In this document: piece by piece, positions 38,286 to 50,254 of the stretch | Layout: each line of letters begins with the position of its first letter | Position numbering within the stretch: position 1 is the first letter of the stretch | Assembly: GCF_021018805.1 (NCBI RefSeq) | Contig: NC_086253.1 | Span: forward strand, 35,837,583 to 35,901,582 | DNA: 64,000 bases | Source of the DNA: Prinia subflava | Taxonomy: Eukaryota > Chordata > Aves > Passeriformes > Cisticolidae | Direction: 5' to 3' | Notes under the pieces: model-generated | The model's input: the letters and a program-made list of their open reading frames with translations, nothing else | Told to the model about the DNA's origin: nothing | Database searches by the model: none | Position numbers and translations under genes: made by a program

Positions 38286-40287
38286 TGACCTGCACCATGT
38301 ACTAGAGTTTTCATGCTATCTGTCTTCCAGGGTTTAATCCCTGTCTTAATCCCTCATTTATCTAACAGCCTTTCAATACTTCCTTTCCCATTCTCACTCA
38401 GATGTCACTTTTATGCAGATGGGGCCGGGATTTAAATTCCTTTCACTGTTCTGAATATACAGGCTTCACCTAATGGCCTTAATTTCATAATTATTTTTTC
38501 CCATTTTTTCTTCAGCATAATTTGAATGGTTTTGGTAACACTACAGCATAAATAATACTTCATGCTTCAATGTGTCATGCTAGCCAAGAATTAGAGAAAT
38601 AAGTAACAGAATCATAAAAGGAGATGGATTCATTATCTATCTGGCAGGAATACTGTGATAAAGATTTTAAACACCAGAGATTTTTTTTAAAAATAGAATA
38701 ATGAGTAACTACAGAGTAACTACAATAATGAGAAAGACTACAGATTTTTCCTTTATATAAAATATTAAGATAATGGTATTTGCATATTTTTCTGTATTTT
38801 TTTTCTACATTCTTTGTGACCCTTGAAGTCATTGCAGATTTAGAAGTGTTAAATGACAGTTAAATAATTCACCTAGAATTTTCTTGTTTCCCCTGAAGAT
38901 ACGTAGAAGCAGGCTCTATTTTTCCTCTAGCAAACAAGTAGAAGCCCCTGCAAGTGTTTGTATGATTAAAAGTTAATGACTGAAATCAACTGAAAAGTTC
39001 AACTGAATGTTCCTTTATTTATTAAAATCTAAGTGTGAAAAGTATATACAAGAAACAATTATTCTAATAATCTTCCTTTTTAATATCTCTATTTATGTTG
39101 ATACTCAGGATTTAATGCACACCCAAAGCATTGAATTTTAACAAATATATTATTAATTCTGTGCATATTTTAAAAACATGCTATAATTCATTATGAATTA
39201 TACTTTTACTTTATGTATACTCCATGTATGTGCTATACATACAAATATGCATGCAAGTATGTATGATACAAACATAAATATTCTTTATACTCTACAAATA
39301 CTCTAATGATCTTTATATAGATTTCTTCATCTTCATTCTCTTACTAAATGATTTTAAATGCAAACCTTGAGCAATGTGACAAGGATGGCAGATTCACTGT
39401 GAAACACACAATTCATTATTTTGGTTTTTTTTTCTTATTTCTACAGCAACAGTATTATGCAGCATGTATCACATGGATACTTTTGAGAAGAATGACACCA
39501 TAATATTTCTTCTCTAAACACTTTGGAATTCTTTCAGAAAACTATATGTCTGAGGTTTACAGCAGCTAGCAGAAATCCAGTCCTTCAGATAGCACCTAAC
39601 TTGCCTCAGTTACCACCAAGTCAATATCTTATATGGAGTCAGTATATGACAAGTTTATTTTTCTGAGGTTCTTGCTTCAAAAGACCCTATTTCCTCATGT
39701 TCAGAAAAGTCAATTAAAAATGCATATTTTGTCTTTCTTCCTGTCTACTTTGATCTTTTCTGAACAGTGACTAATTTCTAATTTAAAGATACTAGCTTGT
39801 AGCTAAATAAAAATTCTGCAAGCCACAAGAATGAGGCACTTGCAATAATACCAGTTTTTCTTCTTAAATTTTTAAGTATAATGATTTGGAACAGCATTCT
39901 TCCTATGAAGCATTTCCTTACTCAACAAAGATGATTAAAATCAGTAAGACTGATAGTTTATCCCATACTTTACATGTCATAAGTGCTTATCTCAACCTCC
40001 AGGATTATGAGCTTGCTTGATCCTGCAAGGTGCGAAGAACTGCCCTTTACCCTTCTTGCTCAAGCTCTCATGGCATTGCTTGAGGTGTTAAATATCTGTG
40101 GGATAAACACAGTTACTGCCTGTGTACAAGAACTGCCTCTTCTATGGCTTAAATAATATGCAATGTGTTTCACAAAACAAATTCCAGAGTTACTACAAAC
40201 TACTTCGGGATGTTCCTGAGAGGAAATATTCTACCTTATCTTCTCTATAACGACAGAGACAAAGTATTAGACAGGAAAACTCAGTGT

Positions 40288-40366
40288 CTTCTGCATTCAT
40301 ATCTTCAGAAAAATTAAGTAAATAAAATCACACGGGGTGATTTTATTTACTTACTTAATGCAGAAG
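40288..40366. repeat. Interrupted inverted repeat (fold-back), 79 bases
   Basis: The inner stem is a perfect 16-bp inverted repeat: 40316-40331 pairs with 40337-40352 around the 5-base loop ACGGG. Beyond it, three more bases pair after a 4-base bulge on the right. An outer 10-bp arm, CTTCTGCATT at 40288-40297, then pairs with AATGCAGAAG ending at 40366 across a 15-base left bulge. It is too irregular for a typical miRNA precursor. A replication template-switch origin is plausible. Confidence 0.85.
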
Positions 40367-41053
40367 GGGATTACAACATCAGCAAAATATTTATATTATT
40401 GTTGGGACATTAACAACCAATCACTGGAGAAGTTAATAGCTTAAACTGAGTCAGATAATTGCATAATCAATGTTTAGTTTAATACAAGAATGAGGAAAAA
40501 ATGTTTATTATCAGTATTTTAAAGATGGAGTTAGAAACAGGGATTTAATGTCTTTTTATTGTTATAGTAAGTTTTTTCCTCTTCTTTTTTCTTTCTCTAC
40601 CTTCATCTGCCTCTCATAAGTCTAAGTAGACATTTGCTATGTTTCCTACAAGAATCAACAAACATAAAATATGGGAATATTTGTTCTATTTTGTATATTC
40701 AGCTTTTACATATGACCTGCCTGAATGCAAGCTACTTTTGCTACATATTTTATCCAATTAATAATTCTTTTGTTCTGGATGATCTATAATTGCATAGTCT
40801 TCTTATATCTCAGTAACAGTATAATCTTTTGAAGATGGAACGACTTCTCCTTTCTGTTTTGAAATGTTTAATCAGCTTATATCAGAAGTTCTTTTGTAAA
40901 AAACATGGGATATGACAACAATACAGTGCTGCTACAGTGTATAATACTATAACATAGAGAGAACCTTGTCATTCCCTGCTGAACCACCTGCTTTCCTTCC
41001 TTCTCTATTTTAACTACTTCTTCTTTTATTTTCTCATGCTCATCCTCTGCTGT

Positions 41054-41074
41054 GCCTTCTGCCTTCTGCCTTCT
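41054..41074. repeat. Three tandem GCCTTCT units
   Basis: Three perfect 7-bp copies lie in a pyrimidine-rich zone (about 40990-41150). It is an ordinary simple repeat. Confidence 0.85.
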
Positions 41075-42139
41075 TCATTTCTGTTTCAAGTTGTCTTTAT
41101 TAAAATCCATTTCTTCTTTCTTTTTCAATTCCCATTCTTCCTACCCTACAAAAAAAAACCCCATTATGTGAAAACAGAGCTCCTTTATCTTTCACTTCAT
41201 GTGTGTGTGGTCCACCTGGGATATGGTCTGTCTACTGTTTTTATTATTCATTTATGCCATTGGGGTATCCTAGCAAAAAGCTACCTGAACAAAGCTGATG
41301 CCCTGAGGCAACTTTGGGAAAGTTTGCTTGTTTATTTGTTTTTCATTTAGTTGTATTTTTATTTGGCATGGATTAACACGCTAAAGTGCACATTTCTTTA
41401 GCTGTAACTGAGGGGTTTAATATAATTACCTGACTTAATATGGGAGTTCAAGTCCAATGGCCTTACAGTTTTCCTAGACATATCCCTTCTTTCTGTTGTC
41501 TCAAAGGCAGTTTTCTAAAACTGTTAGTCTGATGCCCTAAGCTTTTTTGCACCAAGGGCACCTTGTCAGCTGAAACTTAAGGAACCAAAGCAATGCTCTC
41601 AGATATTATTTGAATTGCATGGCCTTGGGGCTTCCTAAGGCAAAGATGGCTGCAAAAAGATAAATTTATGTACCAAAGCCATTTTTCTGTTGGACAAACT
41701 AATGTGTTCATAGAACAGACTTCTACATGGGTCTTGAAAGACAAGTAAGAGAAATTCTTTAAAACTGGATGCCCTTGGAAATGCATATCTCCTGATATAA
41801 AATGATGCCCCAAAGACATTAGGAATATCTTACACTACCTAAATCCACACAAGTAGCAAAAAGTGTTTTCCTGAAATTGGATGAAATATAGTTATAATTT
41901 GTGTATTCTGGCTCTATAGATTTCATATTATCAAACAATATTTATTAATTATGTTGGTGTTAATTCTAGAAAATAAATTTAAATTTAAAAAAATTCAAGA
42001 CACTACATTCTTTCAAATAGTGCTTCAACGTCAAGAAGACATCTTCTAAAGATAAAGGTTTTGTGAGTACTGTCAAAGTCAATATTGAGGGGAGGAATCT
42101 AACATAAATTTAGGTAAGAAGACTACTGACAAAAAATAG

Positions 42140-42699
42140 TTTGTCAGTACTGGGCTCTCCATTGTTTAACTTGCTCATCAATGATTTCATGAAGAGGCAG
42201 AGGCCTCCTCAGCCAGTTCACTGATGACACAAAGCTGGGAGAGGTGGCCGATACCCCAGAGCGCTGTGCAGCCCTTCAGAGGGACCCTGGCAGGTTGGAG
42301 AGATGGACAGAGAGTAACTAACTGAAGTTCAGCAAAGATGAAGGCATGGTCCTGCACCTGGAGAGGAATAACCCCAGATATCAGACATGCTGAGGCCAGC
42401 CTGCTGGGAAGCAGCTCTGTGAAGGTCCTGAGGGTTCTGGTGGACACCAAACTGTCCATGAGCCAGCAGTGTGATCTTGTGACCAAGAGGCCAACGCTGT
42501 CCTGGGGTGCATTAGGAAGAGCACTGGACTGTGAAATATGTTTCCCAGAGAGGTTGTGGTGTCTCCCCCACCGGAGATATTCAAGGATGCAGTCCTGTGC
42601 CGTGTGCTCTGGGGTGACCCTGCTTGAGCAGAGAGGTTGTACTAGACGATTCAATGTGGTCCTATTCCAATTTAGCCATTCTCTGATCTGTGACTCTAG
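42140..42699 (+). mobile_element. CR1 LINE, plus strand, with internal deletion
   Basis: The 5' part encodes a decayed piece of the CR1 reverse transcriptase. After ...SQFTDDTKLG (the FADD-box region) it continues as ADTPERCAALQRDP and later VLVDTKLSMSQQC, with stops and frameshifts between. At about 42520-42540 the text jumps from the GGGTGCATTAGGAAGAGCA part of ORF2 straight to CCCAGAGAGGTTGTGG in the 3' UTR region. This removes several hundred bases present in intact CR1. The 3' UTR then continues through CCTGCTTGAGCAGAGAGGTT to a decayed ATTCTCTGATCTGTGACT tail. Overlapping frames on both strands (142 codons plus, 174 codons minus) are artefacts of the element. Confidence 0.93.
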
Positions 42700-44350
42700 A
42701 AATAGAAACACCTATTTCTTCCATGTACTACTGTATTGGATTGGTTTTGTCATTCTAAGTCTGTGACTTTACACTATTTTACTAGAGGAATCCAGGAAAA
42801 AGTATCTTATATGCTCTAGGATGCTATTTTTAATTCTTCCCTAAAAAACAGGGTGAGGTATAAATCTTAATTTAAAAAGGAAAAGGAAAATAGTTTGTAA
42901 ATAAGTTTTAGTAAATTATAAATGTCCTAGGGTGACTTTATGATGCTTGTATCCTCAATTGTCTGTTCTTTTCATGCTGAATATTAAGTTCTAAACCTTT
43001 AAGACTGGTTCCAAGAGCAAAGGGGGAGATATCCTAAAATTTACAACCAATGCACATTTTTTTTTTATAAAAAATTGTTTGGTTTATTTAAATATTAATG
43101 TTTTATATCAAAATTAATATCTAGACTATTTTTGTAAGTGATCACACAAAAGGGTTTTTTCTTCTTTACTCTAGAAGCACAACTTTTAAGTAATAGAGGA
43201 TTCAAAAGAATACAGAAGATCTTAAGGGAAGGGTTTCTTTTTTTATTGTGTTTTAGAAAGTGATGAAAGATCTTTTCATGCCTCATTATAAACTCAGTTT
43301 GCCTTTACACTGATGCAACCTGACTAATTTTTGTAGGCAATTTCATATGATAATTATTAATAGTGAAGAACAATGTACTTGTTTATAAGCAAGGGGAAAA
43401 ACATTATTTCTTTTGTCGTTCCACAGTCATAACATGCACATCTGTATTTGCTTTTTGTCCATAGCATAAAAATTTTAGAGCATTTCTAAATTATTTCAGG
43501 GAGATTACTGCACAACATCAAACAGAAATTGGTCTTAACATTTGCAACATTAATTGACAATATTCACTGAGTTTGTGCCAACACTTTTGGTAGCTTTATA
43601 ATCCTCTATAATTTTTTTTGTAGCCAACCCTGAGGACTTCTTCTTCTTGTTCTTGGAAAATGAATCCAGAAAGTGTCTCTAAAGCCAATAGATAAAGCCA
43701 AAGCAAAGGATGCTACAGCATTTTTGTTCTGTATATACATATATAGTTCTAAATTATGGATTTTTTACTCCTAAAAAACCATGAACATATAAATTCAATT
43801 TTGAATTATGAGAGACCGCATGAAGGAACAGTATATTCCATGTCTTCTACATTTCTAAATGTACTTTTGGCATTTTGTCATGGTAGAAAATTGCATGAGC
43901 TTGTGTGGATATTACATTGGCTAATATTTTGTAGTCCATCTAGTGTATTTGTTTCCATGCGCTGTAAATAGTTATTCATAGTTATTTATATTATGTTATT
44001 CATATTCATTCAAAACATCTATACCATGTGTTATATTTTTTCAACATTTGAATACCAGACATAAGAATCAAAAACTTTAATTATATGAAGAATATATTCA
44101 GCACAGAAGTCTATTACTGCTGCCATAATACAAGTTCTAACTTCTCTGAGTGTTTGGCTACACTGAATGAGACTGTGCTGTCCATGAAAACCCCTACAAC
44201 AAATGTTTGCTTTATTATCTCTCACTTAAAACACAGAGATTGGGTAATATTCAAGGAAACTTCTGTAATATCTGTACCATATGATATCAAACTATTGTTT
44301 TTACCTCCACAGTTTAGTTTAAAAAATCACTGAAAATTCTGAAAGCACAG

Positions 44351-44375
44351 ACACACATATAAAAAATATGTGTGT
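44351..44375. repeat. Perfect 10-bp hairpin, CA/TG-rich
   Basis: ACACACATAT at 44351-44360 is the exact reverse complement of 44366-44375, with a 5-A loop. A second small inverted repeat (GAAAAC / GTTTTC) follows at 44378-44395. It is a simple-repeat-derived cruciform candidate. Confidence 0.85.
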
Positions 44376-45625
44376 GTGAAAACCTGTGTGTTTTCATCTT
44401 CATTGAATAAAAACTTTAGGCAGGGTGAAGACCCAGTATTCCTATATATAAAGTTCAAAAATATCTACATTTTATTCCTATGTATTTGAATGAAGTGAGC
44501 TAGAACTTGATGCAAACGCTTTTAATCTTTCAGGGTAGTATTTCATTGAAGAAAACAGTTTTCCAAATGTTTCTTCATCTTTTGTTATATTTTTGCTTCA
44601 TAAAACTTTGTAGTTTTCTCTTCTGGATCCGGTCACAGAGACCTGTTATCTCAGACCTCCTAAGCTCACAGAAAACTAAAATGTAGATATCTGTGTTCAG
44701 AAATGAGGTCTCAGAGGGAGAGTGTAAAGGAAGGAGTGAGTTTCATAACCCCACAGAAAATGTTATATTGACAATTTTAAGAGGTCAAAATACTTTTGAC
44801 AACATGTAATCTGTCAAAATGCATGGTTTTTCAACGTCAAGTTGTTCTGCAGTGATTTATTGATTTTTATGGAGATTTTTGTAACAAGATTTTTGACAGT
44901 TTTTTGCTTCCAACCAGAAGGACTCATTTGAAACTTGAGGATCAAGTAATCTGATGCTGTTTCACTCAAAATCATAAAATGTTTTGCTTTCATTCCAAGA
45001 TAAAATTAATTACTTTGGAAACTGTTAAACACTCATAAAATAACAGCACATAACAGTGCTATGCTAATAAGAATCTCACACAAGCAGAACACAAATCACT
45101 TGAGGCTTAGGGATTTGGACCAATATAATAAAATTCAACCAAAACCCAATGAGCAGTCCTGGAGCTTCCAGCTATTTTCTGTGTTTGAAGGAAGATATTC
45201 CATTTGATAAATCAGATGCTTTTGTTCTGCACTGTGTTAAAAGACAATCCAGTACTGCATAATCCTGCTAGTCTCAGCTTCTGTGTTTCTTTTGTATCTA
45301 TTCCCTTTAGTCTTTCTTCTTGAAATTATCTGTGTCAAAGTGATATCTCAGGATCTCCACTAATTTTGGTCCTGCTTCTGTATCCTTTCATTTCTAAGAG
45401 CTTTTCTCATTTACCTTTTCTCTTTAATTAGATCTTTTTTTTTTTATCTTGTGGCAATCTGCAAATCTCCACTTTACCAGCTGTTAAATATTCAGTATCT
45501 TCATCTAGAATGTAGAAAAAGTTCAAGTGCTTGGAGGTACAAATTGTATGCAAGTTGTTAGTGCAAGAATTATTGCTGCTAGTAGTAGAATTAATGAGAC
45601 CTCTTTTGCTAAAGGAGAGATTATT

Positions 45626-45679
45626 TTTTCTCCAAAACTACATTTTTCTTTAAAACTGTACTTTTCTCCAAAACTGTAT
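45626..45679. repeat. Three 18-bp tandem units
   Basis: The units lie at 45626-45643, 45644-45661 and 45662-45679. They follow the pattern TTTTCT[CT][CT]AAAACT[AG][CT]A[TC] and differ at only a few positions. Because the period is a multiple of three, a minus-strand open frame (45523-45804) shows the repeated peptide YSF[GK]EK. That peptide results from the DNA repeat and is not evidence of a gene. Confidence 0.9.
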
Positions 45680-48600
45680 TTTACTTCAAGAAGCAAAACC
45701 TGTGTCACCACAAAGAAAATAATGAAAAAAATCTTCAGATAACTTAAGGAGTTCAAATATAAAGGCTTGATAGATAGTACTGTAGTTTTTTGTATATTTC
45801 CCAAAATATTTCATCAAGACATATATTGTAGAAGGAAGCTGGAAGAATGATTACTCTTATTTGTAGATATGCATTGGAAAAAATCAGTAGTGCTGTGAAA
45901 TCATCTGCATTGTTGTGGCTGGAAAACAATTAGACCATGTTTAGAATATAAGCAAAACAATATTTTTTTCAGTAAAAATAAAAAGGTTAATGAGCATATG
46001 TAACTAGCACTACACAAGTCAGTAAGAAAGAAAATTCAGTGCCCTGTGACCCTGTCTTCATTCATGACATCCAAAGAGCTATGCTAATTTACCTCCCACC
46101 TTGTCAGATGAAATTCAAGGAGTAGGGATAACTGAAGAACAGCAAGCAAATTGGCTTATTTTACCAAAAAACCCCAAAACAAAAGCAGACAAAAAACCCC
46201 ATGAGCCAACCAACCAAATATGTTTTAAATAACTTCTAATGAGTAACCAGATAATTGCTTTTATGATATTGATGAAGGATACCAAAAAAATTTTAAACAT
46301 TTGAAAAAAGGCCTAAATCCTCATGACAGTATCAGAGCATGGAGAACTCAGAAGCTAAAAACAGAATAAATTTCATAAAATTATCTGTTTGTATGTTCTG
46401 CAGCAGAAATCAAAAGCTACTGGAGAAGTCATAATACTAAAGGTAATTTCTATGTTGGCATTTAAATTTTTTCACCACATATGTTTACTGATACAATTTG
46501 TTGGTTGCAGGTTGAAAGAAAAAGTCTGTTAAATAACAATATGACTCTTTAGGAAAATAGTAATTATTTCCTTTCTAACTTTCCCAACAATTTAATATGC
46601 AAATGTTCAGAATCAGACACAATGACCAGAATATTTTTCATAAAGTCCAGCTTCCTTCACACCCTCAGGATGTGGTAAATATTTTTATTTTATAAAACAG
46701 TTAAACAAATGTTATTAAATCTCTACTAGCAGATCAGTGTGTAATCAGCTATGCAAACCACAGGTACATACAGTATCTGGCTTTAGAAATATTAACAGAC
46801 AAATGTCTTAACAATTCTCTGTTAAAATGTATTTAAAATCAGTCTGCGTGCTTCTAACACACTCTAAACTTGTTTTTAGTCAATGTTCAAAATACAGAAA
46901 GTCCTTTTGGTAAAGTTCATATTCATCTGAAAAGTACCATCTAGAAAAAAATAAGGAATAATTTATACTGAGAAAAAGATTAAAAGACTGTGTTCCAACT
47001 ATTTATTAGAAAATTCAAATGCCTTAAGCAGGTGCTAAATTAGAAAAAATTGTCAACTAGTAATTAGATGGATCAAGGCTAAAAATAAATGTTAGTGTTA
47101 GTTTATTCAATTGTGCTGAAATATTTACTGGAAAGTCTATTAGTACAGTTATTGCTGTTAGAGATGTTTATTCCTCTAATTGAACCTAAAAAAATTTACA
47201 GTGTTGTAGATTTATAAAACTGGTAGCTTTATTAAGAGCTTGTTTAGTACATTTACTTTAAAAAATCTATATACATAAAACTGACAGCAGAGGAAGAAAT
47301 AATGAATATATGAAGCATCTTCATCTCTATGCAGATGAAGTATATCTTCATGTCCTTGATTTAACATTCACAGAAAATCAACTAACTTAAAGAGTAATAT
47401 GAAAAAATATTTGTGTCATCACTTTTAGAGTAATCATGTATTTCAATATAGCTGTACACAGTTTAATGAGAATGCCTTCAAAATAAATCAAAGCATTGGT
47501 GTTCTTTTTGAAAGGATCGCTCATCACTGAAATGTTCCAAAGAATAAAAGTAATTCCTGGCAAACAATAAGGAGATCTTCAAAGAAGAATGAAATGTGAA
47601 CATAGGAAGATTTGTTTAGTGTTTCTATTTAATAATGTATTTACAATTAAAAATATTTACATAGTTAATAAATTCTAGAGTGAAGCACAAGTTCAGAATC
47701 TGAAATCTGTTGACATTATACAAAGCAACTTTTGATTTACTACTAAGTTGAAACAGATTGTTGTAAACAATCTACAAAGTGTCCAAGGTTATTTATCTTT
47801 TTTTCTTCATTTATGTGTAATTTTGTTTCTGTATTTATGAAGGAACCCAATTCTCTATAAACAAAAATGAATGGTAAACAAATATTGCAAGATTCATCTG
47901 GAATAGTGTGTTATCTTCATTTTCCAACTTCATTCTTGGTTTTATTTGCCTTTTGGAGGCTGCTGCTTTCTTATTTTCTTTAATACATGCATTGACTAGA
48001 GCAATTTCTCTCCCTCTCAGATGTGGCAGGAAATTTCATGTGTTTTGATAATAAGTGAGTAGACACTCAAACTCAAATCCTCACAAGCTTATTTCTGACA
48101 TTCTTTAATATTACTATAATTTATGAAGTATTTCCACAATTCCCTCCTGGCTCCTTTAAAAGATATCTTAAATGGATTTACAATAGATTTGTTTAGTGGC
48201 TGTCTAATTTGACACACATTTTGACATAGTCAATTGCCACACGTTTAACATAGGACAATAAGAAAGGAAACTTTTGAACAGTTTAAATTTAGGTCTGTAT
48301 GAAAAGCAATGTTATTACAGTACTAGGATTGTAAGCAGTGATTGGATGATTAAAGAACCCAATTTATAGTTAATTATCTTTTAAATACAATTATATTATC
48401 TTAAAAACCAATTACATATATTCCTGTCATTATCTGGCTATCAGACTAAATGTTCTTTTGATGCATTGTCTAATTTGCCTAAAAAAAGTGAGAATTGTAT
48501 TTAACATCAAATATATATAAATTGGTTCATAAATATATTATGATAATAATTGAAGGACATATCAGACAACTAGTACATTGAAAATATTGGATGCAAATAA

Positions 48601-50217
48601 TATATTTACAGAATGTAGAAGTATGAGCACCATATCTAATAGTGTGTTACCTACCAACTTCATGCTCCACTGATTTGAATTTTAGCTAAGAATTTTTAGA
48701 GTTTGGTTTTAGAGTTGGTTTAAAAATTATCATTTAATGAGACTTGAAAACTAATTTCCATAATCCTCAAAGAAAATATTGTTCAACATTCAAAAGAGCT
48801 ATCAGTATTCTTTTTCAAAGCCCATGTTAATGCCAGCTTCAAAAAGGGAGATGTTTATGACACCAAGATAAGAAAATACAAATACAATTGTTAATCACTG
48901 TGTAATTACAAAATAGACTTTTCCTAAAGTCATAGCAGAGATACCTTGCAAGTGTTTATTTCACATTCATCTACTCACTTGATTCTTTCCTATTTAAACT
49001 GTTGTGCAGGAAATTCTTAACAGTCTACAGCAAATAAACTTTATAAAACTGAAGAAAACTTTGTGAAAGCAAACTATCTACCTTCTTAAAACATTTTCTT
49101 GAAGTTAATGTTTTCATGTTGTACAACATGTTCTTGTGATACACAGTAATTCTTTCAACAACCTGTGCTCAGAAAGATCCCAGGGCCTAATCAGAGCCTT
49201 AAAATGCAGCCACTGCATTATGGGTGCAAATTAATAATGTAAAAGTGACTTTAATTTGAAAATATGTATTTATAACAGTTAAATATTATCTTTGTGTAAA
49301 AACTGAGTGGGAAGATTTTTTTTTATTCATATCAAAACAAGGTGCTTTCACTGCACATTGTTTCATTGGGTGTCTTCCTGTCTCATGACTCATTAGGGGG
49401 GAAAAGGTCCTGAACTGTAATGCTGAATCTGTGAAGACCAAAAATTATAATCTTCAATACCTGTAGCTTCATTTGAGAACATTCCTAACATCTGCTGGAG
49501 TGCTTTGCTGCTTTCTCCAGAGCTGCTCACCAGTCTTCCTGAGAAAAGGTCTGCAAAGGGATGAATGTGCCAGAATATACAGACAGCAAGTTACAAATAC
49601 AGCCATGGCTTAGGGTGTCAGCAGGCTGTAGCTGGCTAAAAGTGAATCATGTTTTATAACTTCATATTACTGGAAAGGCTAATATATCTTCCTTTCTTTT
49701 TTTTTTTCCTGCTGACACATTTGAAGGAGAACATCAAGCCAGACATATAGATCCTAAGAGGGATTCTCAGCCCTGGGCCCAAATCAATGGCTGAGCAACA
49801 ACTGCAACTTATCAAACCCATTCCTGTTACTGATGTCTCAGGCAGGCATATTTCCTCTCCATTTCTTTTCTGCTTTTTCAAAGAAGCAATGGGAGACAAA
49901 ACCAGTCCTTAAGGTAGGGTAAGTACATAGAAATGATCTTCTGCTACTGACCTACCTTTTGGCAAAAAGGCTAAAAACACAAAAGAAAACATCAGCTGAG
50001 CATAAGGTTTGAAGACCAGTGTGGAAATAAGGTGAATGATATCACTGTTTCCCCCACAAATATTTCTTATGAATGAATCAAACATAAAAGATTAAGTTAC
50101 TTCCCCAGTTTGTTTAGACTTTGGCAGATAATTGGGCCGAAACACTTCATTGAGCAGGCCAAAAAGAAATTTGTTTATTTATTTTATTTTCAATAGTCTA
50201 TTTAAAATACTTTTTTA

Positions 50218-50254
50218 AGAAACCTTTTTTAACTGTAGAAACCTTTTTAACTGT
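50218..50254. repeat. Tandem duplication, 19 + 18 bp
   Basis: AGAAACC(T)nAACTGT occurs twice, head to tail, with six T in the first copy and five in the second. It is a recent local duplication followed by a one-base slip. Confidence 0.9.

Larger units (their letters stand above)
38286..42139. other. AT-rich sequence, no gene seen
   Basis: No gene is recognisable. An 11-bp tandem duplication lies at 38703-38724, a long fold-back at 40288-40366, and three GCCTTCT units in a pyrimidine-rich zone at 41054-41074. The 104-codon frame at 41036-41350 begins in that pyrimidine-rich zone and has no domain I recognise. Confidence 0.7.

Noticed and set aside
40018..40110. GATCCTGCAAGGTGCGAAG text reminiscent of an old amniote dispersed repeat
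   Set aside because: Only about 15-20 bases look familiar and the following text does not align convincingly by eye. A sensitive repeat search would decide.
42338..42766. 142-codon plus-strand open frame
   Set aside because: Its first part is decayed CR1 reverse transcriptase (VLVDTKLSMSQQC). The rest crosses the internal deletion into 3' UTR and flank, so it is not a gene.
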